A stretch of 16,511 bases of DNA from positions 1,406,314-1,422,824 of the forward strand of contig KQ482057.1 of assembly GCA_001430745.1 (NCBI GenBank). The letters run 5' to 3'. The position numbers were made by a program, and so were the translations under genes. Positions 7,872-16,511 of the stretch are shown piece after piece (position 1 is the stretch's first letter; each line of letters opens with the position of its first letter). The notes under the pieces are model-generated. The model saw only the letters and a program-made list of their open reading frames with translations, did not search any database and was not told the origin of the DNA. The DNA comes from Auxenochlorella pyrenoidosa. Lineage: Eukaryota > Chlorophyta > Trebouxiophyceae > Chlorellales > Chlorellaceae.

Positions 7872-10439
7872 ATGGCCAGCTACGCAGGGCTGCTCCTACT
7901 ACGTGGACCCTGGGGCCACACGGTGCTCGACCTGCCTCAGGGTAGGCGCTCTGTGATTCAGCTGCGGCCCTCCGCTTCGCCTCGAGCATTCATAAGACCA
8001 TTATCGACCCATGAACAAGCGTCACCGCTGCCCCTGGGCCCGCAGGCGTGCTGGAGGCGGCGACGCAGACGGTGCCGCCTGACGCTGTGCACTCCTTTGT
8101 GGCCACGCTGCTGCACAAGTGCAGCAACAGCGCCCGGGACATCTCGCCAATCAAACTGGCTGATGTGCTGTTATGCACGGCTCTGTTTGAGTGTCCAGGC
8201 ATCAGCAAGGCCCACCTGGTGGCCTTCCGCCGCCGGATCTGGCCGCGGAAGACCATTGCGCAGCTGAAGTGGTACCACGGAATTGTGCGCTACTCACCCG
8301 GCCTGAGGTTCATGGACCCCAGTGCGTATCAGGGCTGTGTTTGTGCGTGGGCGGCGCTGCTTCTACCCCACCAGCGCCAGAAGATGCGGCCGTAAGGGTG
8401 GAAGGTTGACTCAGGCAGGCGTCAGCATACCCCCTGCCGCCTCGTCAAGCCGCCGCTGGCGGTGGTAATAGTGGCACTATTTCGCCCCCCTGCTCCGCAG
8501 AGCTGCGCCAACTGGTGGAGGCGGTCTTTGCGCAGGAGAGCGATTGGGTGCGCGATGGCGTGCTGCAGCATCTGGTGGACGGGCACCGCACCCAGCTGGT
8601 CACGGCGCCACGCGGCATAGGTGGGTGCCGCCGGAGCGCTGGATGTGCATTGGAGTGTTGGGCCTGGACCGGCGATGCATCTTGCGAAGCAACGTGGCAG
8701 GCGCAGGACTTTGCGGACCGATGCTGCCCGGCGCGCACTGCGTTCCCCCCGCTGGTTGGGAACAATGCGTCGCGGGTGTCAGACAGCTTCCTTCGTATCC
8801 CGTCCTCTGCTACCGTGTGAGGGCTGCACCAGTGCCCTCCCCGCCGCAGAGGTGGTGCTGACTGGCGAGGCACCATCCATGACCATCCCCGACGACCGGC
8901 GCCTGCACCAGCTGCTGCGGCAGCTGCACGCCGAGGTGCACGCCGAGCTGCGGCGCCAGGGCAAGGTGGTGGATGTGTGTGAGCTGCCCCCGGCAGTGCC
9001 GCCTGCGCTGGCGGGGCAGCTTCAGGGCGGCAGCAGCGGCAGCTTGGCGGAAGGCGGTGCAGGTGGGGGATGGGGCTGCGCTGGCTTGCAAACAAGGCAC
9101 CCTGGGCATGCATGTAGCTCTCAACCCCCCCTGCTGTTGCTGATTGGAACCTGCGCCACCTCAGCAACTTGTACACATGCTGGGCATGAGGTGTCATGCA
9201 GCCAAACAGCCGGTGCAAAGCTCCCACTCGTTGCTGCAGCAAGCAGCGCAAAGCTCGGCCACCATTTTGTGGCTCCTGCGTGTGCCCAGCTGAGAGCATC
9301 ACGCAGTCCAGGGATGCTCACAAACACCCAAACCGCTGACCGTTTTCACTGCAGATGGTCAGGGGCCGCCAGCGCCCGCGCCGGTCCAGCAGGTGGCTGC
9401 GCCCCAGGGCCAGGTCCCACAGCCAGGGCCTGACGGCCTGCTGGGAGGCCTCCAGCGGCTGTGCGGCGTGCGGCAGTCGGTGCGGCAGTGGGCGAGGAGC
9501 CGCATGGAGCACATGCTGGAGCTGTGCAGCGTGGACCCCGATTGGCGGCCCCTGGTGCTGGACCACCTGCACAGGGAGCTGTACCCGCCTGTCAAGACAA
9601 TGCACAGCCGGCTGATCACCGCGCGCAAGCTGGTGCTGGGCTTGTTGCCGGCGGCCGAGCAGGGCGCCGTGGACAGCGCCTGGCCTGCCGTCACGGGCCC
9701 GATGCTTTTCCGGTACATCGAAGACCTCGCGGGCATGTCGCCGCTGCGGCGGTGGCTGCTGGATGTGGTGGAGGCTCTGGATGGCTATCCATGTGAGGGG
9801 TGGGCAGGGCAGCCAGCTGCACCCTCGTTGAGGGTTGGCCTGCTGCAGGGAGCGCTTGGCGTGGGTCAGCCCCATTCGCACATCATCATCGCACGCATGG
9901 CAGACCTGCCTTGTTTTTGATCGCAGGCACCCATCTGCCTTGCATCCTGCTGTTGCAGACAACTTTGTGGGCAGCATCATCTCCGTCGCCGTGGTGAACG
10001 AACTGCGCAGCTACAGCGGGCGGGAGACTGGACCTGTGCCCTGGGCGGGGTTGCTGGTGCTCCTGGTTGTGATCCAGGTGCTGCAGCTGTTCGACCCCAT
10101 GCGGACCTTCCCCTGGTGAAGGTGCGCCCCCAGCTGCAGCTGGGCGGGCCCAAGCCCCAGGGTGGGGTTGGGGAGTGGGGGGGTGCCTGGGCGGGAGCGC
10201 ACGCTGCTGTGCTGCGCACGTGGCTGGGCTGCCTGCCCGTGCTCTTGCAAGGTCGGTACCAGCTCGCCTGCCGTTAGCGCCCCGCCCGTCACGCCCTCCC
10301 GTCCTGCCCCACTGCATGCAAAGCCTGCAACCGAGGGCTTGAGCTTCTGCCCCTCCCCACCCTATGCAGGCTGCAGGAGTGGCGCCGGCCGTTGCCGCTG
10401 TACAGGCTGACCAGCTGCATGCTGCAAGGGTACAGATGA
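7872..10439 (+). CDS. Unrecognised protein with C-terminal transmembrane segment
   Basis: I do not recognise the family. Exons: 7872-7941, 8046-8321, 8501-8620, 8850-9062, 9355-9792, 9959-10115, 10370-10439; introns are GT-AG, the first five all in phase 1, and the spliced product is 447 residues. The N-terminal half is compact and helix-rich (AVHSFVATLLHKCSNSARDI, LADVLLCTALFECPGISKAH, WPRKTIAQLKWYHGIVRYS). A Gly/Ser then Pro/Gln-rich linker spans ~212-255. A second helical part follows (MEHMLELCSVDPDWRPLVLD, LHRELYPPVKTMHSRLITAR). One hydrophobic segment, VPWAGLLVLLVVIQVLQLF (~399-417), suggests a tail-anchored membrane protein. If the last intron is kept, the protein stops at 10119 with 425 residues, ending FDPMRTFPW. 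I prefer splicing because the donor (GTGAAG) and the pyrimidine-rich acceptor are good and the poly(A) signal is then closer. No signal peptide is obvious. An in-frame TAG at 7803 supports the start. Confidence 0.7.
10129..10144. repeat. Perfect 16-bp palindrome CCCAGCTGCAGCTGGG
   Basis: Dyad-symmetric with no spacer. It lies 9 bp after the alternative stop codon (10117-10119) and 13 bp into the last intron of the unrecognised gene, so in RNA it could fold into a hairpin next to the 5' splice site. Confidence 0.85.
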
Positions 10440-10839
10440 CCACCAGAGGCCATCAAAGAATCTTCCAGCTTCACCCCAGCAGGCCCACACCTTCTGCACC
10501 TGCTTGTCGCCGCATGGCCTCGCTGCCCGGACGGGCGGCGTGCGAGGCATGCGCAGGTCGCCAGTTCTTTTGACGGCATGCGCTGCGCCGCTGATTTTAG
10601 AGCTCGTGGCTGCCTGCCCGGGGCTGTGCATGTAACCGAATAACGCTCTTTGATTGAACACAAGGGGGACCGTCAGGCGCCAGGCGCGAGGGGCCAGTGT
10701 GCGGCCAGCGTTGCATGAGGAAGGAGGTCTGCAGCAGGAGGAGTGGGAGAAGTGTTGACTGTTGACGGAGGAGTTAGAGTCACAGTGGGTGGAGGTACGC
10801 CTGGGCTTGACAGCACACATTGAACAAACTGTTAGTGGC
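10440..10839. other. Intergenic region: 3' UTR of unrecognised gene and promoter/5' UTR of F-box gene
   Basis: About 400 bp without a supportable exon. It contains a TGTAA poly(A) signal at 10631. Past 10700 a purine-rich stretch (GGAAGGAGG, GGAGGAGTGGGAGAAG) probably belongs to the 5' leader of the F-box gene. The frame of F-box exon 1 is open back to about 10762 but has no ATG before 10840. Confidence 0.5.
10631..10635 (+). terminator. Poly(A) signal TGTAA of the unrecognised gene
   Basis: TGTAA lies 191 nt after the spliced stop (10439) but about 510 nt after the unspliced stop (10119). The shorter distance agrees better with the other 3' UTRs here and mildly favours the spliced form. Confidence 0.6.
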
Positions 10840-13800
10840 ATGCAGCGGCTGGCACCTAGCGCTGACAGCAGGCGCTGGCGGCAGCATGGGAAGAGAAGGC
10901 GACAGGGCGCCCCACCGCCTGTTCTTGATCGGGACCTGATGTTAGACCGAGATCTGCCGCTCGGTGAGCCTGCCGGGGCCACAACAAGGCACTGTGCTTT
11001 CGGCCCTCTCAGGCCACGCTGCTTTTCGGCCCACAAGTACCGCTTCTTGCGTATTACTCCCATATTCATGGCCGTCGAGCAGGGATGTCGCTGGCCGGCA
11101 TCCTGTGCGGCCACCCACCGCCTCCGCCGCCACTGCTGCCGGGCAGGGAGGGCATTGCCTTGCTTGCCCGACTTTGAAGGCTGTGCGCCATGCCCTGTTG
11201 CAGGCGACGAGTTGCTGGCGTTTGTACTTGCAAAGCTGTCCCCAGCCGACCTGGGCGCTGCAGAGGGCGTGTGCCGCCGCTGGCGGACATTGGCAGCACA
11301 GCACTCGCTGTGGCGGCGGCATGCAGCCGAGGCCGGCGCTCAGGAGCAGCGGCACGATGGGGCGGGCGATAAGCAGCGGTTCCTGGAGATGCAGGTGTGT
11401 GTCAGGGCATGCATGCACGCTGTCATCGGACGGACAGCCTAGTGTCATACCTTCACGGCATGGCCGGCCCACCAGGGGCTGCCACACCCCAGCTTTAGTG
11501 GGCCAACATCGAGTGTTCTGAACTGCGCATCCCTGCCCGCCTGCTCCTCCCTTGGCATGTCCCTGTCCCCCTCCGCCTGGCAGTGGGCCGGCCTCTTGTC
11601 CCGCCCGGCAGAGTTTGTACGCACGGTCCGCCCAGAGCGGCACGCCCATGCCGCCGCCGTCACCTCGCTCTCCGCCCTGCCCGGCGCCGCGCTGCTCGCC
11701 TCAGCCTCGGCAGACCACAGCGTGTGCCTGTGGGCGCTGCCAGCGCGGGGCGCGCTGCGCCCACGCCGGCTGTGTGTGGTGCAGCACCCAGATGCCGTGC
11801 TCTGGGTGCACCTGCTGTCGCCTGAACTGTGTGCCTCGGCCACCGCCGCTGCCGTGTTTGTCTGGCGCATCGAGCCTGTGGCTGAGGAGGCAGCAGGCGC
11901 AGCAGGCAGCGTGCAGGAAAGCAGCAGCGGCGGCGGTGGCAGCAGCAGTGTTGGCAGCGGGGCCACCCTCCTGCCCTCTGGGCGGCAGCTCCGTCTGCTG
12001 CGCCGCATAGCGGTGGACGGCGGCGGGGGCGGCAGGCCTCTGCTGCGGTGCGCCTGTGCCTGGGACCAGTTCTGTGCAGCAGGCTGCGGTGAGGAGACCT
12101 GGGTGGAAGGCGTGCCAGTGCTGGCGGCCGGTGCAGCCAGGCGGGGCTGGCCCGGATGGTCGTCCATGCTCTGTGGTGCGTCCTGGCCACAATAGCGCCG
12201 CAGCGGCCGTCCGCACTGCTGCCTCCCTGTGCCCCGATCAGGTACACGCACTCGCCTGCCTTACTCGCCCCTGCGGGCACTGCTGCCTGCACAAGCTGCC
12301 CACATCGCAAACCCTGCTTTGCCTGCCTTGCTGCCCAGCCGACGGCACCGTGCGCATCCTGGACCTGTTCAGCGGCACCTGCTCCAAGCTGCTGCGCCTG
12401 CACGACAGCCGTGGCGTGGTGGCCCTGCAGGCTGTGCGGGGCCCTGGCGGCACCGATCTTCTGGTCAGGTGGGTTCCCCGCCGGCCAGGCTGGCAGTCTG
12501 CCGGCCAGGCGGGCTACTGCCCCACCCTGCAGTGTCTGGCGTTGGCAGCCGGCCCCTGATATGTGGGCAACACTGGCTGCCTTGCTCGCTGCGCTGCCTC
12601 CCATGTCGGTGCCGCACGGTCTGCTGGATCCACCTTTGCTGCAGCGCCGGCGGCGACAGCTGCCTGCTGATCACAGACGTGGCCAGCAGCCTGACGCTGG
12701 CAGAAGCCGTGGCGCCTCGCGGTGAGGGCCACAGGAGGGCAGACCCGCAGGCAGGCCCTGCTGGGTGCAGCAGGGCTGCTGTGGCGGCTGCGCGGTAGTT
12801 CAGTTACGACTGCGCTGCCGGGCTTGGCCGCTGTCAACCTGCAGCGGCTGCGCTTGCTGTTGGTCCATACTCTGGCCGCTAGAATGCCTGTCAAGGTTTG
12901 GCAATCCTCTGGTTCTTTGGTTCACATTCCCCGGTACCTGCCGCATGTGGGCCTGCTGCCTGGCTACCAGTGCAATGACCAAGTTCCCGCTCAGCTCGCC
13001 TGCCCTCAGCCCAACCTCCCCACCACCGCCTCGTTCCACCCCCCCCCTGTCTGCAGGCGTGACTTGCCTGGCACTTGACCCAGAGTCAGGCGTCCTGCTG
13101 GCTGGCGGCGCCGAGGCAGCCTGCCGCACCCTGCCCCGCTGGTCGGCGGGGCGCCGCCTGCGCGGCCTGCCGTCGCCGGCGCAGCGGCTGCCGATGGCAA
13201 GTGCCTGCTGGATGGAGGGGGGAAGTCAGTTCTCTCGGGTCACGTTGCTGTTGCCCCACTATCATAAGCAAGCTGCCTTACCTGCCGCTGGCTGCCTGCG
13301 CCCTCCCCCTGCCGGCGTGTGCAGTTACAGAACACACAGCTGCCGGCGCTGCCGGCGCTGCGGGGCCTGCTGGGCGCGCCGCTTACCACCCTGGCCCTGC
13401 CTGCTGTGGGCGCCGGCCAGCTCTTCTTGGCGGGGGATACGCAGGGGTTGATCTCTGTGTGCAGCACCCAGGTGGGCCTTCCTTGCCAGTTGTGGTGGCA
13501 CTTTTGGTGTAGATGGAACTGGGCTCTGCGTTTGCTGGGCGCCGCCGCAGCACAATGCCCGCTGGCCTGCGGGAAAGGCCCAAGTGTGGTGCTGCTGGTG
13601 CGGGCCTCTGCTTCAGAGCTCGCTGCTGAGGCGCCACTGCCGCGCTCCCGGTGCGTGCAGACGGCACAGGAAGCGCTGTCTTTTGGCGTGCCAGTCCAGG
13701 CGGGCGGCAGCGCTGCAGCTGCGGCAACATCTGGACCCCAGGGTGTGCCAGCCGACCCGCCACAAAGGGGGCCGGCTCGCGCAGCAGCGGCAGGTGGGCA

Positions 13801-14098
13801 GCGCCGAGGACACCCGCAGCTGGCATTGGGTGAGCAGCAGCAGGCTCAGAGGCAGCTCAGCCCTGGGACCAGTCGCCCATCAGGGGCCTGGCAGGAATGC
13901 CGCAGCAGCAGGCCATGCCAAGCTGCTGAGCAAGGCGCAGGGGAGGGAGGGCGTTGCACCTGCCTGTGCACGGATGCACTGCCCATGTGTGCTGGATTTG
14001 CCGACGGGACCCTGCTCTTCTGGCGCTGGCGACGGAGAGATGCAGCAGTGCTAGCTGCAGCGCCAGCTGTGGCCGCGACGCCTGCTGGGCCGAGATAA
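10840..14098 (+). CDS. F-box and WD40-repeat protein
   Basis: Model exons: 10840-10963, 11204-11394, 11584-12088, 12339-12468, 12645-12721, 13057-13196, 13325-13471, 13661-13829, 13884-14098; about 565 residues. A basic N-terminus leads into an F-box at ~38-84 (LPLGDELLAFVLAKLSPADL, then VCRRWRTLAAQHSLWRRH). WD40 blades follow: AAVTSLSALPGAALLASASA then DHSVCLWAL; LCASATAAAVFVWRI; ADGTVRILDLFSGTCSKLLR; VTCLALDPESGVLLAGGAEA; GQLFLAGDTQGLISV; and a last one ending GFADGTLLFWRW. A Ser/Gly-rich insertion lies near residues 205-235. F-box/WD40 proteins are substrate receptors of SCF ubiquitin ligases: the F-box would bind SKP1 and the propeller the target, which is unknown here. Intron 6 is best read as GC-AG (13197-13324). 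The last two exons are the least certain: they keep frame, but the segment 13472-13660 is also open in frame and might be exonic. The TAA stop at 14096 is shared by both readings. Confidence 0.75.
13197..13324 (+). other. Probable GC-AG intron in F-box/WD40 gene
   Basis: The exon carrying VTCLALDPESGVLLAGGAEA must end in phase 0 to join the next clear exon (TTA CAG AAC at 13325, after GTGTGCAG). No good GT donor in that phase exists. CCGATG|GCAAGTGCC at 13196/13197 fits the known GC-donor consensus AG|GCAAGT. The alternative, GTCACG at 13238, is a poor donor. Confidence 0.6.
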
Positions 14099-14658
14099 AC
14101 CTAGGAGAGTTCTATGGCTCCTTTCGGGCACCTTCGTTGAGGGCTGGCCGCCCGGGCCGCATCATTTTGAGCATGTGGCATCTGTCCACATTAGGAAGTG
14201 AAGTGTGGATGTCACCATAGATGTTGGCAAGGAAGTCGGTGCAGCGGTGGTGCAGTGGGTGCTATCCACTCTGGCCGCCCATTCTGAAACCAGCCCGCCG
14301 TTGGCGTTCCTCCTGCTCTCGCTGCTGCTTCTGGCGCCGCTTCTCCGGCATGTCAAACTGCTGCAGCGGCTGGTATCAGCCTGGGCTGGGCAAATCAAAG
14401 GTCTGGGTGTACAGTCAACCAATCAGCATGGCAATCTTATGTGGCCCCCCCCCTGTTCAACAGAACAGAAACAATAGACGACCAGCGCGCTGCCGGCGTG
14501 CTGTGCTCTGCCGCTGCACCGCCTTCCTACAGGCGCCTCTTCCAAGCCCTTTGCAGCGTTGTTGTACTTTCATTGGGCTGTGTGCGCCCTCGGAACGCCC
14601 GCTAACTTCTAAGACAGCGTCAGGCAGCGCTTCCGCAACCAAGCAGGGGCAGGCAGCG
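14099..14658. other. Intergenic region between F-box/WD40 and U2AF65-like genes
   Basis: About 560 bp with locally lower GC. It has CCAAT at 14419-14423, an inverse CCAAT (ATTGG) near 14574, and a C-run around 14447-14455. No TGTAA was found after the F-box stop, so that gene's poly(A) signal is unidentified. A frame open from 14205 to 14477 encodes a Leu-rich stretch but has no usable ATG, so it is not called as a gene. Confidence 0.5.
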
Positions 14659-16383
14659 ATGAGCGAGGGTGGAGCCCCGCCCGAGCGCGTGCGGGAGCCC
14701 GAGGACCGCCGGGGAGGGGACGATCGAGGAGCAGAACCGCAGGACAACGGCACCAAGGAGCGGGAGGGCAAGTCGCGTCGGCGCAGCAGGAGTCGCAGTC
14801 GGGAGCGCAAGTCCAGCAGGAGGGATCGCAGCAAGAGCCGTGAGCGGCGCAAGCGGTGAGCTACGAGAGCATGCTTGCGGGCTTGGCGTCTGTGGGCGTC
14901 GGAGCAGGGGTTCCTGGGTTGGAAGTCGATGATTCCGCAGTCATATTGACAGTCGGCACGGCGGAGCGGCCGCAACGCAGCAGTTTGGCCAGCAGTGGTG
15001 CCGTGGCGGTGGTGGGCGGCAGTCCGGCTGCAGCCCGTTTGGTGGCTTTGCCAAGCTGCCATGCTGTTCTCTGCTGTGCAGGTCGCGCAGCCGTGATCGT
15101 GAGCGTGACAAGGACCGTGACCGGCGGCGCCGCAGCCGCTCACGCGACCGTGAACGCGACCGGCGCCGGCGCTCTCGCTCCCGCTCACGTGACCGCTACC
15201 GCCGGCGCCCCAGTCCGGGTGCGTCGCGTTTAGCCATCTTCTATCGCACTGCAGCTCCAAGCATGCAAGCCGCTGCTCACCTGCCATGCCTGCCGTGCTG
15301 CCGCGCTGGTGCACCCAGCTCATTGTCTGCCCTGCCGCATCACTCGTCTCATCCCCGGTCGAGCCTGGCATCTCTGTGCCCCGTGCTGCAGAGGGCGGCT
15401 ACAGCTACGGCGGGCGGCCCCGCCGGGAGATTGACCCCACGGTCAACTTCCACGACCCCTTTGCCAAGCTGCGCTCCGCCAACCAGAACACCGACCCAGC
15501 AGAGAGTGAGCGGGCGGGGTTGCTGTGGGCAGGGCACGGGAAGCGGCGCCTTCCTGCCGGGTGGTTGGGGGCTGCTGCCGGACCCGGCGTACTTCTCCTG
15601 CAGCCTGCCAGCGCCCCTAGCTTCCTTTTCGCGCTGCGCCGCTGGGACCCTGGCGTGCTGGCTCTTATGTTGCAACCCGCTCATGCTGCTTGCAGTCGCG
15701 CGGCAGATGCAGGAGCAGCAGCTGCGCGCGCGGCAGCTGGTGCTGCAGCAGCAGGCGCTTTCCGCGGTGGCGGCCGCCAGCAAGACGCAGCGCGAGGTGT
15801 ATGTGGGCAACCTGACCGCCGGCCTGGTCACGGGTGAGGCCAAAGCCGCCTGGGCAACGCTGCATGCAAGCCAGAATCCGCACAGCGCTCAGCACCCCGA
15901 GGGAAAGCCTGCTGCCATCGCATGCAGCGCCGGAGGGGCATGGTACTGTGTTGTGGTGCAAGCTTGCGGCTTGTGATGTCCCGGAAGCAGCCGAGAGGAG
16001 CCCATGGGTGCTGTGCGCAGTTGCCGTGACGCTGACACTGAGAGGTTGGCTTGTCTGTGACTTCCCCCCCTCCCCCCCTCCAGCTGACATGCTGCGCCAG
16101 CTGTTCAACTCCACCATGGCGGCAGCCTTCCCAGACATGGCCAAGGACGGTGAGGCAGCCGCTGGGTCGCAGGGGAAGGCTCGAGGGTCGCGCATGGGCT
16201 GCGATGCGCATGTGCCCCCGCCGGCCTGCCTGCCGCAGCTGCCGACGCACTCTCGCCTGCTCGCCGCCCTGCGCAGGGGCGGACCCCGTGGTGACTGTCA
16301 GCGTGCACACCGAGGGCAAGTATGCGTTTGTGGAGCTGCGCACCGCGGAGATGGCCACCGCCTCGCTGCAGCTCAACGGCCAG
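14659..16383 (+). CDS. RS-domain/RRM splicing factor resembling U2AF large subunit (3' end outside window)
   Basis: Visible exons: 14659-14855, 15082-15218, 15392-15505, 15696-15833, 16084-16149, 16277-16383; GT-AG, in frame, 253 residues. Residues 1-~111 form an acidic start then an RS/RD-rich domain (SRRRSRSRSRERKSSRRDRS and a second block in exon 2). A linker has IDPTVNFHDPFAKLRSANQN (~125-145), then a Gln/Arg helix (RQMQEQQLRARQLVLQQQ). RRM1 begins near 182 with RNP2 VYVGNL (184-189) and has RNP1 KYAFVELR (232-239). The layout RS domain, Arg/Gln helix, then an RRM opening REVYVGNL with a long insert before strand 2 fits U2AF65, which binds the polypyrimidine tract at 3' splice sites in the nucleus. 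The visible part lacks the KYWDVPPPGF-type ligand that binds U2AF35, so a U2AF65 paralogue or another RS-RRM factor is possible. Bases 16384-16511 are intron. Confidence 0.7.
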
Positions 16384-16398
16384 GTGCGCGGCGCGGCA

Positions 16399-16408
16399 GG
16401 GGGGGGGG
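16399..16408 (+). repeat. G10 tract at the start of the last visible U2AF65-like intron
   Basis: Ten consecutive G lie 16 nt after the GTGCGC donor at 16384, the same arrangement as the G17 run in SAS-6 intron 5. Confidence 0.75.
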
Positions 16409-16511
16409 CCGTCAGTTGGGTGGGCCGCCGCGGGTGGACGCCGCGCCGCTGGCACCGGCGGCCCAGTCTCCCGAGTGCAAGAGCTGCTTGTTGCCCGGCC
16501 GGCGGCCTGCT

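Noticed and set aside
10362..11114. Minus-strand ORF of 250 codons between the unrecognised gene and the F-box gene
   Set aside because: It overlaps the F-box gene's first exon and intron, shows no recognisable domain, and long chance ORFs are common at this GC content.
13551..13829. Alternative exon 8 for the F-box gene starting at CAC AAT
   Set aside because: It would end in phase 0 and put the final WD40 blade (GFADGTLLFW) out of frame.
14205..14477. Plus-strand open frame with a Leu-rich hydrophobic stretch
   Set aside because: It would start at GTG, has no ATG early in frame, and no splice-joined neighbour fits; Leu runs arise easily from CTG/CTC-rich sequence.
15601..15695. RRWDP-like stretch inside the third U2AF65-like intron, resembling the missing Trp ligand
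   Set aside because: The acceptor before it gives the wrong phase after exon 3 (immediate stop), so it cannot be joined in frame.

Overview
This is nuclear DNA from a eukaryote, most likely a green alga of the Chlorella/Coccomyxa type (Trebouxiophyceae); the lineage is inferred. The evidence is very high GC, genes cut into many small exons, introns of about 100-320 nt with GTGAG/GTGCG-type donors and TGCAG acceptors, and TGTAA, the green-algal poly(A) signal, downstream of several stops. Exon boundaries were worked out by hand from splice sites, frame continuity and recalled family patterns. No database search was run.

Layout: (1) 136-1981, minus strand: 5' six exons of a STRAP/unrip-type WD40 protein, with the 3' end outside the window. 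(2) 1982-2233: short divergent promoter. (3) 2234-3079, plus: complete POP5, an RNase P/MRP subunit. (4) 3295-7305, plus: complete 11-exon SAS-6, the centriole cartwheel protein. (5) 7306-7871: spacer with two adjacent perfect palindromes of 34 and 26 bp. (6) 7872-10439, plus: unrecognised protein with one hydrophobic segment near its C-terminus. (7) 10840-14098, plus: F-box/WD40-repeat protein with a probable GC-AG intron. (8) 14659-16383 and beyond, plus: RS-domain plus RRM protein resembling the large U2AF subunit, cut by the window edge.

Three genes belong to RNA metabolism (STRAP/unrip in the SMN complex of animals, POP5, U2AF65-like) and two to cell division or protein turnover (SAS-6, F-box/WD40). 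Nothing shows that they form one pathway. No rRNA, tRNA, CRISPR array, transposase or bacterial-type operon was seen. The points most worth a second look are the tandem palindromes, the unrecognised membrane-anchored protein with two possible C-termini, and the U2AF65-like protein that lacks the usual tryptophan ligand motif in its visible part.
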